DNA from: Ascarosepion bandense
Taxonomy: Eukaryota > Mollusca > Cephalopoda > Sepiida > Sepiidae
Direction: 5' to 3'
Length of the DNA stretch: 64,000 nt
NCBI GenBank assembly: GCA_037127315.1
Contig: JBBBDQ010000750.1
Coordinates: 5,098,501 to 5,162,500 of the forward strand
The notes below the pieces were generated by a model. It worked only from the letters and a program-made list of their open reading frames with translations. It was not told where the DNA came from and did not search any database. The position numbers and the translations under genes are program-made. Below, piece after piece: positions 51,335 to 62,262 of the stretch. Within the stretch, counting starts at the first letter, position 1, and each line of letters opens with the position of its first letter.

Positions 51335-51465
51335 TTAACAGGTCCTGGGTATGACGGTAAACTGCATCCAGTAGCAAGGCCTCTGACTTGGAGGTTGTGA
51401 GGAGCTTAATTGCTGTTGTTTTCAGGTTCAACCTGAATCTGAGTAGTAGCACCTGTTAGGGGCCC
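51335..51465 (+). repeat. Dispersed repeat Y, copy 1
   Basis: AAACTGCATCCAGTAGCAAG, TTAATTGCTGTTGTTTTCAG and GTAGTAGCACCTGTTAGGGG match the reverse complement of 55370-55500. Confidence 0.6.
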
Positions 51466-52066
51466 CAGCTATGAGCAAATAGTTAACCTCTAAACTGGGG
51501 TCAAATACACTTTGAAAGTAGAAAAATACACCTTTACAGAAATATATACATAAAAATAGACTTTTATAGAAAAATATACATTTTTGAAGGAAAAATTATT
51601 ACCATAACACATTTTTGAAGGAAAAAAAATATTCTCAGCAAAATATTTTTTAATACAAAACTAGAAAACATTTTCAGTTTTCTAAAATAAAAAAGAATAA
51701 AAAGAAAAAGTTTTCGTTAAAATCTGACAAAATCAACCTGCTCACTATAAACGAACATTAAAAAAATATCTTAAAATCCCGCCTTTTTGGCATTAAATGA
51801 CCCATTGAGGTTGATATGCTGTTAAATAAAACTCAAACTCAAACTCAACGTTTAACGTGTGTAGTAGTGAGCAGCATTCCATTTAACAATGGCAGGATAG
51901 TCATATCCTGATTGGGTATATGATGTCACAATTAATGGATAAACGTAAAAGCGATAAAGAGTTTGGATTTATTGATTGAATCACTTTTACGATTTATCAA
52001 TCCCTTGCAGTTTATTTAAAGCCAGAATATATTTTTAAAAATAATGGTTTTGTGATACAAAGCTTA
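51466..52066. other. AT-rich; TAGAAAAATATACATTTTT-type short repeats
   Basis: Words AGAAAAATACACCTTTACAG and AGAAAAATATACATTTTTGA repeat between 51520 and 51620. The stretch 51965-52035 resembles 50255-50300 (TTTACGGCTTATCAACCCTT). No gene. Confidence 0.4.
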
Positions 52067-52067
52067 C

Positions 52068-52205
52068 TAATTAATCCATAGCTGGGGAAAAAGAAGTGAA
52101 TTAATACTTTTGCTATGGGTATTTATGGGTAAGGGAATGTAACGAACCCAACGAGAATTGGAACACGGCTCTCCGATTTCCTGTTCCGAGGCGTTATCGA
52201 TTACA
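52068..52205 (-). mobile_element. SINE family A head fragment
   Basis: TTAATCCATAGCTGGGGAAA to GGAACACGGCTCTCCGATTT then TTCCGAGGCGTTATCGATTA; diverged. Confidence 0.6.
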
Positions 52206-52368
52206 TCACTCGCTCATCCAAGTTTACAGCATTTGGTATTCTCAAGTTAAGAAACTTGGAATATTAATGCATGCTGTTCAAATAAAACGAGAGAAGCATG
52301 TTGATTTTGGAAGCTTTTTGGTTATGAAAATAACAAGTAGACCTTAGAAATTAAGTAAAACAAATCCA

Positions 52369-53690
52369 TCATGCGCATGTATAAATCCGCCCGTGAATTG
52401 AATACTTCTGCCATATCTGGTCGGGAGCCACTGCTATCCATCTAGGGGTCCTTGACAAAATCCAACAGAAACCATCCTGCATATATATAAATCTACCATC
52501 CGCCCGTGAATTGAATACTTCTGCCAGATCTGGTCGGGAGCCTCTGCTATCCACCTAGGGGTCCTTGACAAAATCCAACGGAGAATCTGTAATGTGATCG
52601 ATCCCGACTTGGCAGCTCAAATACAGTCACTTTCTCACTGGTGCAATGTGGATTCTGCTCCAACGAACTTAGTTCTCTGGTGGCCCTATGTATGAATTTT
52701 TCTCGAGCAACAAGATTAGCAACTAGGTCCCACACTTTTAATGTGAAACCAATATAATGTAAACGCAAATTCTACTTTATCAGCTTCTTTTCTGGCACTT
52801 CCCGCCTTTGGAATTCCTTTCCATTTACTTGTTTCCCCGACAGCTACAATCTCCAAGAATTAGAATATAAAGTCAATAGTCATCTCCTATCTCACTTAAG
52901 ATTTTCCCGTCTGAAACCATCCTGCATATATATAAATCTACCATCCGCCCCTGAATTGAATACTTTTGCCATATCTGGTCGAGAGCCTCTGCTATCCACC
53001 TAGGGGTCCTTGACAAAATCCAACAGAAACCATCCTGCATATATATAAATCTACCATCCGCCCGTGAATTGAATACTTCTGCCAGATCTGGTCGGGAGCC
53101 TCTGCTATCCACCTAGGGGTCCTTGAAAAAATCCAACAGAGAATCTGTTATATGATCGATCCCGACATGGCAGCTCAGATACAGTTACTTTCTCACCAGT
53201 GAAAAAATGTGGCTTCCCTGTGTCTCTTCTACAAATATTTTCACAGCTTCTGCTCCGATGAACTTAGCTCACTGGTGCCCCCTATATATGAATTTACTCG
53301 AGCCACAAGATTAGCAACTAAGTCCCACAATTTTACTGTGAAACTAATAAAATGTAAACGCAAATTCTACTTTATCAGCTTCTTTTCTTGCACTTCCCGC
53401 CTTTGGAATTCCTTTCCATTTACTTGCTTCCCCGACAGCTACAATCTCCAAGAATTTAAATGTAAAGTCAATAGTCATCTCCTGTCTCCACTAACTTGCA
53501 TCCTCTCTCTCATGCTCTTTTCTCCGTCGACTCCACTCTCATCAGTATTATCATCCTTCTCTTACCCACTTCCTTACACCCCCAATAGCCTGTCACTTTT
53601 TCTCTTAACTTTCCTCCTATGTAACCCCCTGCGGACCAGTGGCAGGAAACTGCCTTGCTTGAGGCGATATGATTATAAAAAAAAAAGTAA
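52369..53690 (+). pseudogene. Jockey/CR1-like LINE 3' fragment with nested tandem duplications
   Basis: Encodes the LINE C-terminus (YFCHIWSGATAIHLGVLDKI-like, then 53209-53700 with LFYKYFHSFCSDELSSLVPP and FFSCTSRLWNSFP) and ends ACTGCCTTGCTTGAGGCGAT then ATGATTATAAAAAAAAAA. A 113-bp segment is duplicated, and the whole 558-bp block including that duplication is duplicated again. GTGAATTG marks fall at 52393, 52506, 52951 (as CTGAATTG) and 53064. Confidence 0.85.
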
Positions 53691-53691
53691 A

Positions 53692-54250
53692 ATAGTGTGA
53701 TTACATATCCAGATTAACAGCTCGGCAAGTAGTGGATGTGTGCTGATACCGACCGAGCAAAAGCAAGGGACCGGATGTTTGGATAACGACCAGAAAGCAA
53801 ATGAACAAAAGTAAAGTCGTCTCTGTGCAGGTGTATTCGCGCAGATGTTCTGGCTGAAAAATAAAAATTAATCAAATATCAAATTTCCATTTCGCGAGCC
53901 TACGCGAATTTTATTTACCAGCCAATGGGAAGCCCAGAATCAAATACAAGTGTGAAATCCCAAAATTGATTCAAAAAGCAGATATAAAAAGCGGATACAG
54001 ACAAGACTCCAGCAGAGAGGCAGAGACCAAGGAGAAGAGTGTAACCAATCCTCTTGACCTAAGTCAAGTGGCTACTACATTTTCCTCCCTTCACCTCTCA
54101 TCTCTTCTTCCCTGCCTCAAAAGTACTTACTGACCTAAGGAGCGACTACTTCAAAGACATTCCTCACATACCTCCGCCCCCCCTCATTCCTAAACACTAA
54201 TTATCTTTTTCAACATTATTATTCGCCATGCCACAAATTTTAAAGGCCGT
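53692..54250 (+). promoter_or_regulatory. Possible pol II promoter (CCAAT and TATA)
   Basis: CCAGCCAATGGG (53920-53931) lies about 55 bp before GATATAAAAAGCGG (53981-53994), a CCAAT-box/TATA-box layout. Pyrimidine-rich sequence follows. It may be the promoter of an LTR or an unrecognised element. No coding domain is seen downstream; the 64-codon frame at 54250-54444 has no known motif. Confidence 0.3.
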
Positions 54251-54450
54251 TGTACACATATCCAAAGACTGTTTCCTCACAAAACCAGCCTAGGAGTGGA
54301 AAGTTCAAAATGAACATTTCTTACCTACAAGACGCCTCCACACAATCTAAGCACTTTTATCTTTGCCATAAGCAAATTTTAAAGTCGTGTTCGGATCATT
54401 CCGGAATAACCCACTATAAATTGGTTTACCCCGACGTGAGATGAACAGGC

Positions 54451-54814
54451 ATATAGACATTTCCACCAGAGATGAATGCAGCATTGTTATTGACTTTATA
54501 ATTCATATATTTAAATTAAATAATATATTAAAATAATAAATAAATAGAAACATTGTGGTAAAAAATTGGCCATCATTGACTAAAAAACAAAACAAAACGA
54601 AAACACTGGGCCAAAATAGAACTAAGGGTGTATGTTTGAAGACCAAATGGTGCAAGAAACACACAAAAGCTTTCTCAAAAAGACAGTACAATTTGATGTG
54701 TTATTAATGCCGAGATATTTTATGGCTTAAACTAAACATATTTAAACGCAACTGTATGAATTCAACTACAAATAAAATATTGCTGTTCCTTTTAATATAA
54801 ATATAAATGCGGGG
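54451..54814. other. AT-rich spacer, no feature seen
   Basis: No gene or repeat recognised. Confidence 0.4.
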
Positions 54815-54904
54815 GACCACAACGTGGTGTAATGGTTAACAAGCTTGTTTCGCTAGAACCTGTTAAAACTGAGTAGTGAGTTCGATCCTCACTGGGCACC
54901 CCAC
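54815..54904 (+). pseudogene. tRNA-derived sequence (Gln-like head)
   Basis: TGGTGTAATGGTTAACA is a good D-arm/box A. GTGAG-TTCGATC-CTCAC is a perfect T arm with box B. The ends GGGGACC and GGCACCCC pair partly. The middle is too long and unpaired for a working tRNA, so this is likely another SINE head. A family A SINE starts 55 bp downstream. Confidence 0.55.
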
Positions 54905-54957
54905 ACTTTCGGCCTTGTGCCACATCCAAGTGGCGCTTAAAAATCAATATGTATTGT

Positions 54958-55253
54958 TATGTGGTGGTGCGGTGGATATCGGCTCGAAACGAGAAATCGG
55001 AGAGCCGAATTTGAAATACAGATGCATTCACTTACGCGCAAATACCCTTGAGAAAGTTATTAACCCGTTTCTTCCCCAACCTGTGAGTTAAATAACAGGA
55101 CTGATTGGGTTCTGTAGTCTTAGTTGGCAACCAGTCTACTGCAGAAAGTAATGGCAACATACGGTGGAAAAAATTTCTTCCTCGTCAGTTATACCTCTTT
55201 CGAGACATGGTCGCCCAAGCGTTTATCACGTAAGGCATTTAACTGACTGATGT
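54958..55253 (+). mobile_element. SINE family A, near full length, diverged
   Basis: TGGTGCGGTGGATATCGGCT head to GGCATTTAACTGACTGA tail, with scattered differences and a short deletion after the head. Confidence 0.8.
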
Positions 55254-55369
55254 GCTGCTGGTCCTTTTTTTATATAAAAATATGTTGATGGAATTTTTAC
55301 CACAAATATATATTTTTATACTTTTACAGCGTTTTGTTTCGGGGTTCACTATTTTCTTATAGCTGGATC

Positions 55370-55500
55370 TCTAGCAGGTGCTACCACCCAGAGCAATAGT
55401 GGGCCTGGGAACAACAGCAATTAAAAGGTGGTTCCGCGTTTCTCAAAACCTCCAGTCTTCTAAGAGACCTTGCTGCTGGATGTAGTTTATCGTCACATTC
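55370..55500 (-). repeat. Dispersed repeat Y, copy 2
   Basis: Reverse complement of 51335-51465: AGCAGGTGCTACCACCCAGA, AACAACAGCAATTAAAAGGT and CTTGCTGCTGGATGTAGTTT. Its right end runs into the hairpin at 55487. Confidence 0.6.
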
Positions 55501-55545
55501 AGAAATTTCTCTCTATCAGAGAGAAATTCATAAGTGTGACGATAA
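55487..55545. repeat. Hairpin, about 27-bp arms
   Basis: TTATCGTCACA...ATTTCTCTC (55488-55513) pairs with GAGAGAAAT...TGTGACGATAA (55519-55545) around TATCA, with a seven-base mismatched patch on each side. Confidence 0.8.
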
Positions 55546-55650
55546 GACATTGCAATATGACAAGACTGACCCACCAATTCGACATAATCTTACACAAGTG
55601 GAAGCCGTTGAAAAAATGAGTCTAGCCGAAGTGTGAAAACATCACAGTAT

Positions 55651-55651
<1 letters not shown>

Positions 55652-55711
<60 letters not shown>
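55652..55711. repeat. (TA)n then (ATT)n microsatellite
   Basis: About 30 bp of each. Confidence 0.95.
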
Positions 55712-55713
<2 letters not shown>

Positions 55714-56200
55714 TTAGACTTAGAGAAATTTTATTAAAGAAAAATATAGAGAGGATACTCAAATTGGAGTATCTACTATAAATAACGTTTAAGTAATAAA
55801 AACTGCCAGAGTAATAAAAATCCATTCCTTTCTTTACAAATTTGTTATATATAACAAATTTGTAAAAAAAAAGTGATATATTTTGCTGACCCAGGGCAGC
55901 ACTATTTCATCAAGAGTCTTGATGTAGGCCGAAGTGATGAATCTGAGGCCTTCAATAAAGAATTCAGATCAATTAGAGAGATTTTTTCCGAGCTTCATAC
56001 CTTCGTAATCACCATTCGACTCATTCAACTCATCAGATTGACACCTAAACACTGAAATATTTGTATTGAAGCATCTGGCGTGAATGCTAAGCTATACAGC
56101 AGGCCGTTTGAAAATTTCTGGTGGATAGAATTGCGTCAAAGTGGTCTTTTTCTCACAGACGATTCTCAACTGACCCTACTATACTGTGAAGTCGACAAAA
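55712..56200. other. Unassigned, includes a 34-bp perfect palindrome
   Basis: TTTACAAATTTGTT-ATATAT-AACAAATTTGTAAA occupies 55833-55866. The rest holds short chance frames only. Confidence 0.6.
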
Positions 56201-56201
56201 T

Positions 56202-56227
56202 AAACACGCACACACACACACACACAC

Positions 56228-56288
<61 letters not shown>

Positions 56289-56390
56289 TACATTTAATTC
56301 CATATTTTCTAAAAATGTGTACAATTTTGCATTGTATCTATATGCCCATAATTTTATTGATGCGATTGAGATATGGAAAATTGATTTGAG

Positions 56391-56428
<38 letters not shown>

Positions 56429-56566
56429 ATCATCTTAATCTATATGAGATTATATATATATATATATATATGTATTTCAGATTATATACGTATATTTAAG
56501 CTTATATCTATCTATCTTTGTATCGATGTATGTATGTATGTATGTATGTATGTATGTATCTATCTA

Positions 56567-56604
<38 letters not shown>
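56202..56604. repeat. Cluster of (CA)n, (TA)n, (TATG)n and (ATCT)n microsatellites
   Basis: CA at 56205-56230, TA at 56231-56281, 56394-56425, 56452-56471 and 56570-56604, TATG at 56527-56558. Open frames across them are artefacts. Confidence 0.95.
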
Positions 56605-56605
<1 letters not shown>

Positions 56606-57310
56606 GGGCAATATTATAGATTCAAATTGCCCTCAGGTACGAGAGTTGTTGTCTTCAACTTCAGTAACATTAGAACTACTTGCCTCCTCGGGGCAGGAAT
56701 TACATGCTAAAGTTCTCTATAGTTCGCGCCTGTCAGACCGCATAAAGAACCGTTGATAAGCTCTCACTGATTACCCGTGATAGATAATGTCAAGCTGCAT
56801 TGGTCAACACACATGTCGAGTTTAGAAAAAGAGTTTTTTTTTTCATATTTTACAGAGCAATTAAAAAAAGATCACGTGTAAAAAATGCAAAGTGAAATAA
56901 AATAGTACGAAATCCAAACACGAACATAAGCGTTCTTGCATGTCGCCATTTCAGAAACACGTTCTAGCCATTTAGAAGTCCCTTTCAGAGCCTTTGTTTC
57001 GTACTTTATTTATTAATATTTGTGTCGTTCATTTCTTTTTCGTTATGTTTTTTTCTACCTTTATTCAGTGTGCTTATGTAGGACTGGTTTAGTGTCTGTA
57101 TTTAAATACTGTGCTATTTTGCAAGATTTCTGTTTTTAGTTATGTACAGGCTTCGATTAAATACACGGTTAAAAAAAAGTTATAAAATAAAACGGACCAA
57201 TTAATATATGTTGAATTTTTCTCCTGAGTTAATCAAACAGGGTCTTTGAGTCTTAATTCTTTTTTTGTCATTCACTTTTATTCCTCGTTCATGTGAAAAA
57301 TCGTGTGAAA
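56605..57310. other. No recognisable feature
   Basis: 700 bp of mixed, AT-leaning DNA without a credible open frame. Confidence 0.35.
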
Positions 57311-57315
57311 AGTCG

Positions 57316-57390
57316 GTTAAGGCGCGTTGGATCTAATGATAGTTTCCTCTGCCAAATGTGGCGGAGGTTCGAATCCTGCCTGAGAACAGG

Positions 57391-57392
<2 letters not shown>
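57316..57392 (+). pseudogene. tRNA-Ser-like sequence followed by (TTA)n
   Basis: GTCGGTTAAGGCGCGTTGGA resembles a class-II D-arm, and GGAGGTTCGAATCCTGCC is a near-perfect T arm with box B. The acceptor stem does not pair. It is followed at once by a (TTA)n tail (57391-57428), as in a retroposed tRNA or SINE. Confidence 0.5.

Positions 57393-57428
<36 letters not shown>
57391..57428. repeat. (TTA)n microsatellite
   Basis: About 12 TTA/ATT units. Confidence 0.95.
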
Positions 57429-57624
57429 GAATTCCAATTTTTCAAGCTGATAGACAAAAATGAACAATATACTAATACACGGAGCGTCTACTCAAAATTT
57501 AGTATCCACTACAATTATATAAATTCTCTTTAAATTATAATTATATTATCCACTTCAAATTATACAACTTAATTTGTCTGAATGCCCCATTCTTCTATTT
57601 TGAAAACTTTTACGGGCTTTTAGA

Positions 57625-57671
57625 TTCAGTCAAGTGCTATACGTAATACACGCTTTTGGCGATCATATCTC

Positions 57672-57718
<47 letters not shown>

Positions 57719-57960
57719 GACTGGGTAGAAGATTATCGCGCAGTAGGTTGCCATTACTTTCTGCGGTAGACTAGTTGCTAGCCAAGGCTATAGAACCCAA
57801 TATGTCCTGTTATCTAGCCCATAAATGGAGGGAAGTGACGGATTAATAGCTTTCCAAAGGGTAATTTTGCATAAGTGAATGCAAGGAATTCAATTGAAAT
57901 TCGAACTCGGCACTCCGATTTGTCTTTGTCGTTCCGAGTCGATATCCACTGCACCATAGT
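57625..57960 (-). mobile_element. SINE family A with an internal (GA)n expansion
   Basis: Plus strand: TACGTAATACACGCTTTTGG to TCCGAGTCGATATCCACTGC. The usual CTCGAAAGAGACATGACTGA is replaced by CTCGAAAGAG, about 38 bp of GA, then ATGACTGACTGG. Confidence 0.85.
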
Positions 57961-58243
57961 TTCATGATGAATATAAAATAATTATGGTACTGGGGAGGTT
58001 TAAAAGTATTTTCAATGGATTTATACTCACCATATAAATTGTGAAGTTGTACAAATATTGAGTGTTCTTAAATAGAATTCGATAGTTATTCCGGATTTTA
58101 TTTTGTTTTCATGGTAAAAATAGTAATTTATGGGGTCATTTTTATTAGTTTATTTGAGTCAGACACAGTTTTCAGTTATTCTCAGTACGATGTAACATAA
58201 ATTGGGAAGGTAATGTATTATTTGTTTCTGCTTTGTAGAAAAA
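57961..58243. other. AT-rich; faint match to 16860-17080
   Basis: AATATAAAATAATTATGGTA, then TTCTTAAATAGAATTC, resembles the reverse strand of the Penelope-like fragment near 16860-16980, so this is probably a decayed piece of the same family. Confidence 0.4.
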
Positions 58244-58758
58244 TCTAATCTAAACTTATTTATAAATGGAACTTATCTCTGTGTGCGTGTGTGTCCGTTA
58301 CCTATAGACTCCAAAACGACTGAACCGATTTTCTTGAAAATTTACACAGTTGTACTATAAGCGTCTGCGAGTGTTCTTTGCTAGGTTTTATGTCGAGGTA
58401 CCCCCGATAAATATCGAAAATCGATAATCGAAAAAATCGGGTTATAGAAGGAGTGGTCCGATTTTAATCATATTTGATACACTCATAGACAAAGACATAA
58501 GAAACGATATTCAAAAGTTTCAAGGTTGCAGTTCTTACAATAGTGCAGAAAATCGATAATATCTATATATATAACAGGCAAGATGTTTGTGTGTGTGTCT
58601 GTTTATCTGTCTGTATGTTCTGTATACAAATCCACAATTTTTATCCAATTCTCACCAAACTTCACACAAATATTCTTTAGGCTTAGTCTGAGCGCCAGAA
58701 CCATGAATTAGTTTTAAAGCTTTCATTACACCCGACCAACGGTGGGCTATACTGCTAG
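58244..58758 (+). mobile_element. Helitron-like non-autonomous element
   Basis: Starts TCTAATCTAAACTTATTTAT after an A and ends ACCCGACCAACGGTGGGCTA then TACTGCTAG before a T. The CCC/GGG hairpin precedes the CTAG end by eight bases. 515 bp, no coding capacity. Confidence 0.75.
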
Positions 58759-58841
58759 TCCTATTATATGTCCGACTAGGTTTAGTCTATCTGGTACATT
58801 ACCTGAATGCGTAACATCCACATTATGGTAATGGTGAAAGA

Positions 58842-59147
58842 AAAACAGGTGAAGAGGCTCATCTCTTGTTCCCTGTTTAGGATGTGGTTTCCGGTTTTTC
58901 TCTTTTCCAATCACTTCACTCTTTTTATTTTATTTTATTTTATTTTTTCAATTGGAGTAGATAGACTAAACTATCGCCCGGTTCACACTCCACCCACGTC
59001 TATTGAACAGGTGAAGAGGCTCATCCCTTGTTTCCTGTTTAGGATGTGGTTTCCGGTTTTTCTCTTTTCCAATATTTTCACTCTTACGTAGCCCCCTGCG
59101 CATCAGTGGCGTTTTCGCCTTGCTTGGGGTGATATGATTAAAAAAAA
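58842..59147 (+). mobile_element. Dimeric SINE-like repeat family C
   Basis: Two rounds of CAGGTGAAGAGGCTCATC and TTTAGGATGTGGTTTCCGG, joined by TTTATTTTATTTTATTTTTT and ATTGGAGTAGATAG. Ends TCGCCTTGCTTGGGGTGATA then TGATTAAAAAAAA. Confidence 0.8.
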
Positions 59148-59790
59148 ATATTAGCCGTTTCTCTATAAGAAAATATTTGGAATCCATTAGCCAGTACTGC
59201 TTTCGATTAAAATTTATAAAATATTTCTCTTAAAAATCTTTTTAGAAAAGCGGGTTTCTCCAGGCCAGTAAATGTTATCGCTCTTTCCTGTATTGCTAAG
59301 TGTTTCCTTCCTAACCTTTTATTTGAAGTGGTGTATAATGTTAACATATTATGTCATTATTTAGTTGTTGCTACTGATTGTCGTACTCAAGTGAATGTGG
59401 TTTCTGTTTTTCGGTATATTCTCTTGTTTGCGATTCTGTAGCGCCAGACTACAATTTTCAAGGCAGGATGATCTTTGCCAAGACCCTCAGGCCTTATTCG
59501 CTCAAACTGCTTTTTCGCTATTGATCTTGGAAAGGGGTTTTGTACAGCTGATGGTTTAAATATTTCTGAACAGGTTTAGCGCCATGCATGGAATCCATAT
59601 TAAAAGCCACAGTCTGACAAACGTAACTCTGGTTTGGTTTCGTAGCAACTTGCGGAGTTGGGGGGAATTACGCCTGGTCCAAACTATTCTATGTTCAATG
59701 TACTTTAGTCCGATGGGGTCCTAAAGGTAATTTTTTCGCTTTGTCAATTATATAATTTTCAATTTCCATTTATATTTAATCCAATTATTG
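59148..59790. other. No recognisable feature
   Basis: 640 bp of mixed sequence with no credible open frame. Confidence 0.35.
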
Positions 59791-59794
59791 CATA

Positions 59795-59940
59795 ACAGGA
59801 CAGATTGGGTTCTATAGCCTTGGCTGGCAACCAGTCTACCGCAGAAAGCAATGACAACCTACTGCGGGATAATATTCTCCCCAGTCAGTCATGTCTCTTT
59901 CGAGGCGTGTATCACGTATGGCACTTAAGTGACTGATTGC
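59795..59940 (+). mobile_element. SINE family A 3' fragment
   Basis: TAACAGGACAGATTGGGTTC to GGCACTTAAGTGACTGATTG with a short deletion before CGTGTATCACG. Confidence 0.8.
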
Positions 59941-60082
59941 TTACTGGTTGATTATATATTCTATAGCAGAAGAAGTGGTTGGAATGATTTCAATTCCAAG
60001 GAGTTTATCAGCAATTACTTATTATATCTATTGGGTAGGAAGTCTAAGAATTATCTTTTATACGCTTTGTTGTGTCCCACGG

Positions 60083-60389
60083 GATGTGCGTTGTGATGCA
60101 TTGGATATCGGCTCGGAACGAGAAATCGGGGAGCCGAGTTCGAATTCCAGTTGAATTCATTGCATTCAGTTACGCGCAAATACCCTTGGGAAAGGTATTA
60201 ATCCGTCTATTCCTTCCAGTTATGGGTTAAATAACATGACAGATTGGGTTCTATAGCCTTGGTCGGCAACCAGTCTACCGCAGAAAGTAATGGCAACCTA
60301 CTGCGGGATAATCTTTTGCCCAGTCAGTCATGTCTCTTTCGAGACATGATCGCCCAAGCGTGTATCACGTATGGCGCTTTACTGACTGT
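60083..60389 (+). mobile_element. SINE family A, near full length
   Basis: GTGCGTTGTGATGCATTGGA head (box A altered) to GCGCTTTACTGACTG; the body is almost identical to the 41864 copy. Confidence 0.85.
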
Positions 60390-60417
60390 GTTCCACGTGA
60401 TTTCTTTTTAAAAATAA

Positions 60418-60600
60418 ATTCACCCCAAGTAAGGCGATAATGTCACTAAGACACAAGCAACTACTGAGAGTGAAAAAGAATGTGAAGAGTTTACAAGAAA
60501 CCGGGAACCCAGTCCTAAACAGGAAAGAATGCTCAAATAACTGAGAAGAAGTGTGGACCAGGCGATATGCAAACTTATCAGCTCCTATGAAGAAAGATAA
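60418..60600 (-). mobile_element. Diverged SINE-like repeat (family C relative)
   Basis: Minus strand ends CATTATCGCCTTACTTGGGG then TGAATTTATTTTT. It shares TTCTGTTTAGGACTGGGTTC-like and CATATCGCCTGGTCCACAC words with 11312-11510. Confidence 0.55.
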
Positions 60601-60755
60601 ATAGTAAATAAAATTTAAGTGTTTAGGCAGAGAATGACAGAAGTAGAAGTAACCAGAAGTACGATCCTGTAAAGATATAATCTATTGTATCATCGAGATG
60701 GTAGTTCTATACCAGATGATGTTCTGAAATAACTATAGCACAATATTCGTGCTAA

Positions 60756-61067
60756 TCTATCTAAATCTAAACTTATTTATAAATGGAACTTTGTCTGTGT
60801 GTATGTGTGTGTCTGTGTGTGTGTTCGTTACCTATAGACTCCGAAACGGCTGAACCGATTTTCTTGAAAATTTACACAGTTGTATTATAAGCGTCTGCGA
60901 GTGTTCTTAGCTAGGTTTTGTGTCGAGGAACCTCCGATAAATATCGAAAATCGATAATCGAAAAAATTGAAGGAGTGGTCCGATTTCAATCAAATTTGAT
61001 ACACTCATAGACAAAGACATAAGAAACGATATTCAGAAGTTTCAAGGTTGCAGTTCTTACAATAGTG

Positions 61068-61103
<36 letters not shown>

Positions 61104-61314
61104 GACGAAAAAAACTTAATTGATATTGATACCAGGAAATCAAAATTTGACTTACATCCATTCATTTTTCTTTCAGTCTACGGTTTCGCTTTAATTGGAA
61201 ACAACTATTGCTTTTTAGACTTTCGTGCCAACGTCCAAAGAGTCTGAGCGCCAGGACCATGGATTAGTTTTAAAGCTTTCATTACACCCGAGCAACGCCG
61301 GGCTATACTGCTCA
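60756..61314 (+). mobile_element. Helitron-like element inserted in repeat X
   Basis: Begins TCTATCTAAATCTAAACTTA after GCTAA and ends ACCCGAGCAACGCCGGGCTA then TACTGCTCA before TGGATATTAAG. The uninterrupted sequence (30650-30672) reads GCTAATAGATATTAAG, so 559 bp entered between A and T without duplicating bases, as Helitrons do. The final CTAG has mutated to CTCA. Contains a (TA)n tract at 61070-61100. Confidence 0.8.
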
Positions 61315-61770
61315 TGGATATTAAGTACTAATACGACAAACGCAGATGAGACTGAAAAACAATAATTAGAAAGGGACGAGTGATTAAGTTGTCACAGAAA
61401 GCACAGTTCACTAATAATCGTCAATGACACTCCGAATTATTTAAGATCTCCCAAAATGGGCAGAAGCCCGAGGTAGATGCGGCACAAGACCAATTAACGT
61501 GGGTAACACCGAGCCCGTAGGATCGGACAAAAATTCTTGTCTCCTTTTCCCCAGACGAGACTTTACCCTTCAGCGGAGCCTCATCTGGGTTCCTCTTCGC
61601 TTGAAAGCGGAAGGTCCGACAAAGTGAACGACTGACGCACGCACTAAATCCCCTCAGAGTGTCAAGGACACTATGAATTTTTGCCTGTTATTAATCTTTA
61701 TTGATATAGCTATTTCATCCCACAGACTATTCCATCACTGAAAGCGCTAGAACGGTGTCAGCTGCTCTGC
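61315..61770 (+). repeat. Dispersed repeat X, copy 3
   Basis: Continues repeat X after the Helitron: GATGCGGCACAAGACCAATT, GACAAAAATTCTTGTCTCCT and CACAGACTATTCCATCACTG. Confidence 0.7.
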
Positions 61771-61774
61771 AACA

Positions 61775-62262
61775 ATAACTCTGATGGATCATTCAACAAT
61801 ATATTCCACTTCATTCTTCATGATCTCCTGCTAACGATCCAATAACTGTTCAATGCTTCGACTGTAGTAATCACTAGGTCTACCCTAGAAAAATGAATCA
61901 TGCCACCTATTAAACTCCACATCGTTATTGAATGAAACGCTCCTTAAATTGTGAGAAAGAGACCGAAAAAGGTGTTAGACTGGGGGGCCTAAATTAAGAA
62001 AATATGGTGGGTGTGACAAAAGCTCCTAACAAACACTTTAATTGTATGTTTGATCATGTTAACGACGTTGGGGGCGAGTTTGTCATGTTGAATATTCACA
62101 CTGTATCACTTGTCATGTTTTTTCAGCTGATTTGCCGCTTGGAGACTTCATTTGTTCAAAAATAAGCTTTGCATTGACCATTTGGTTGTTTTTCAAGCAT
62201 TTCATGTCATTCATCTCCGTACATAGCACAAATATCGCGAGCAGCTTTGGCAAATTTGGGGC
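61775..62262 (-). pseudogene. Decayed mariner-like transposase
   Basis: Minus strand: AKAARDICAMYG near 62250 matches a mariner N-terminus. Near 62060-62090, QHDKLAPNVVNMIKHTIKV gives the second catalytic aspartate block. SFNNDVEFNRWHDSFF-like and YYSRSIEQLLDR-like words in shifted frames give the C-terminus. About half the gene is missing from the middle. It differs from the mariner at 20430. Confidence 0.55.

Noticed and set aside
54815..54904. Functional tRNA-Gln gene
   Set aside because: Box A and the T arm are good, but acceptor and anticodon stems do not form; better read as a SINE head.
56080..56756. Three open frames of 76-115 codons
   Set aside because: Mostly Tyr-Ile from TA tracts and TATG repeats; the non-repeat parts have no domain.
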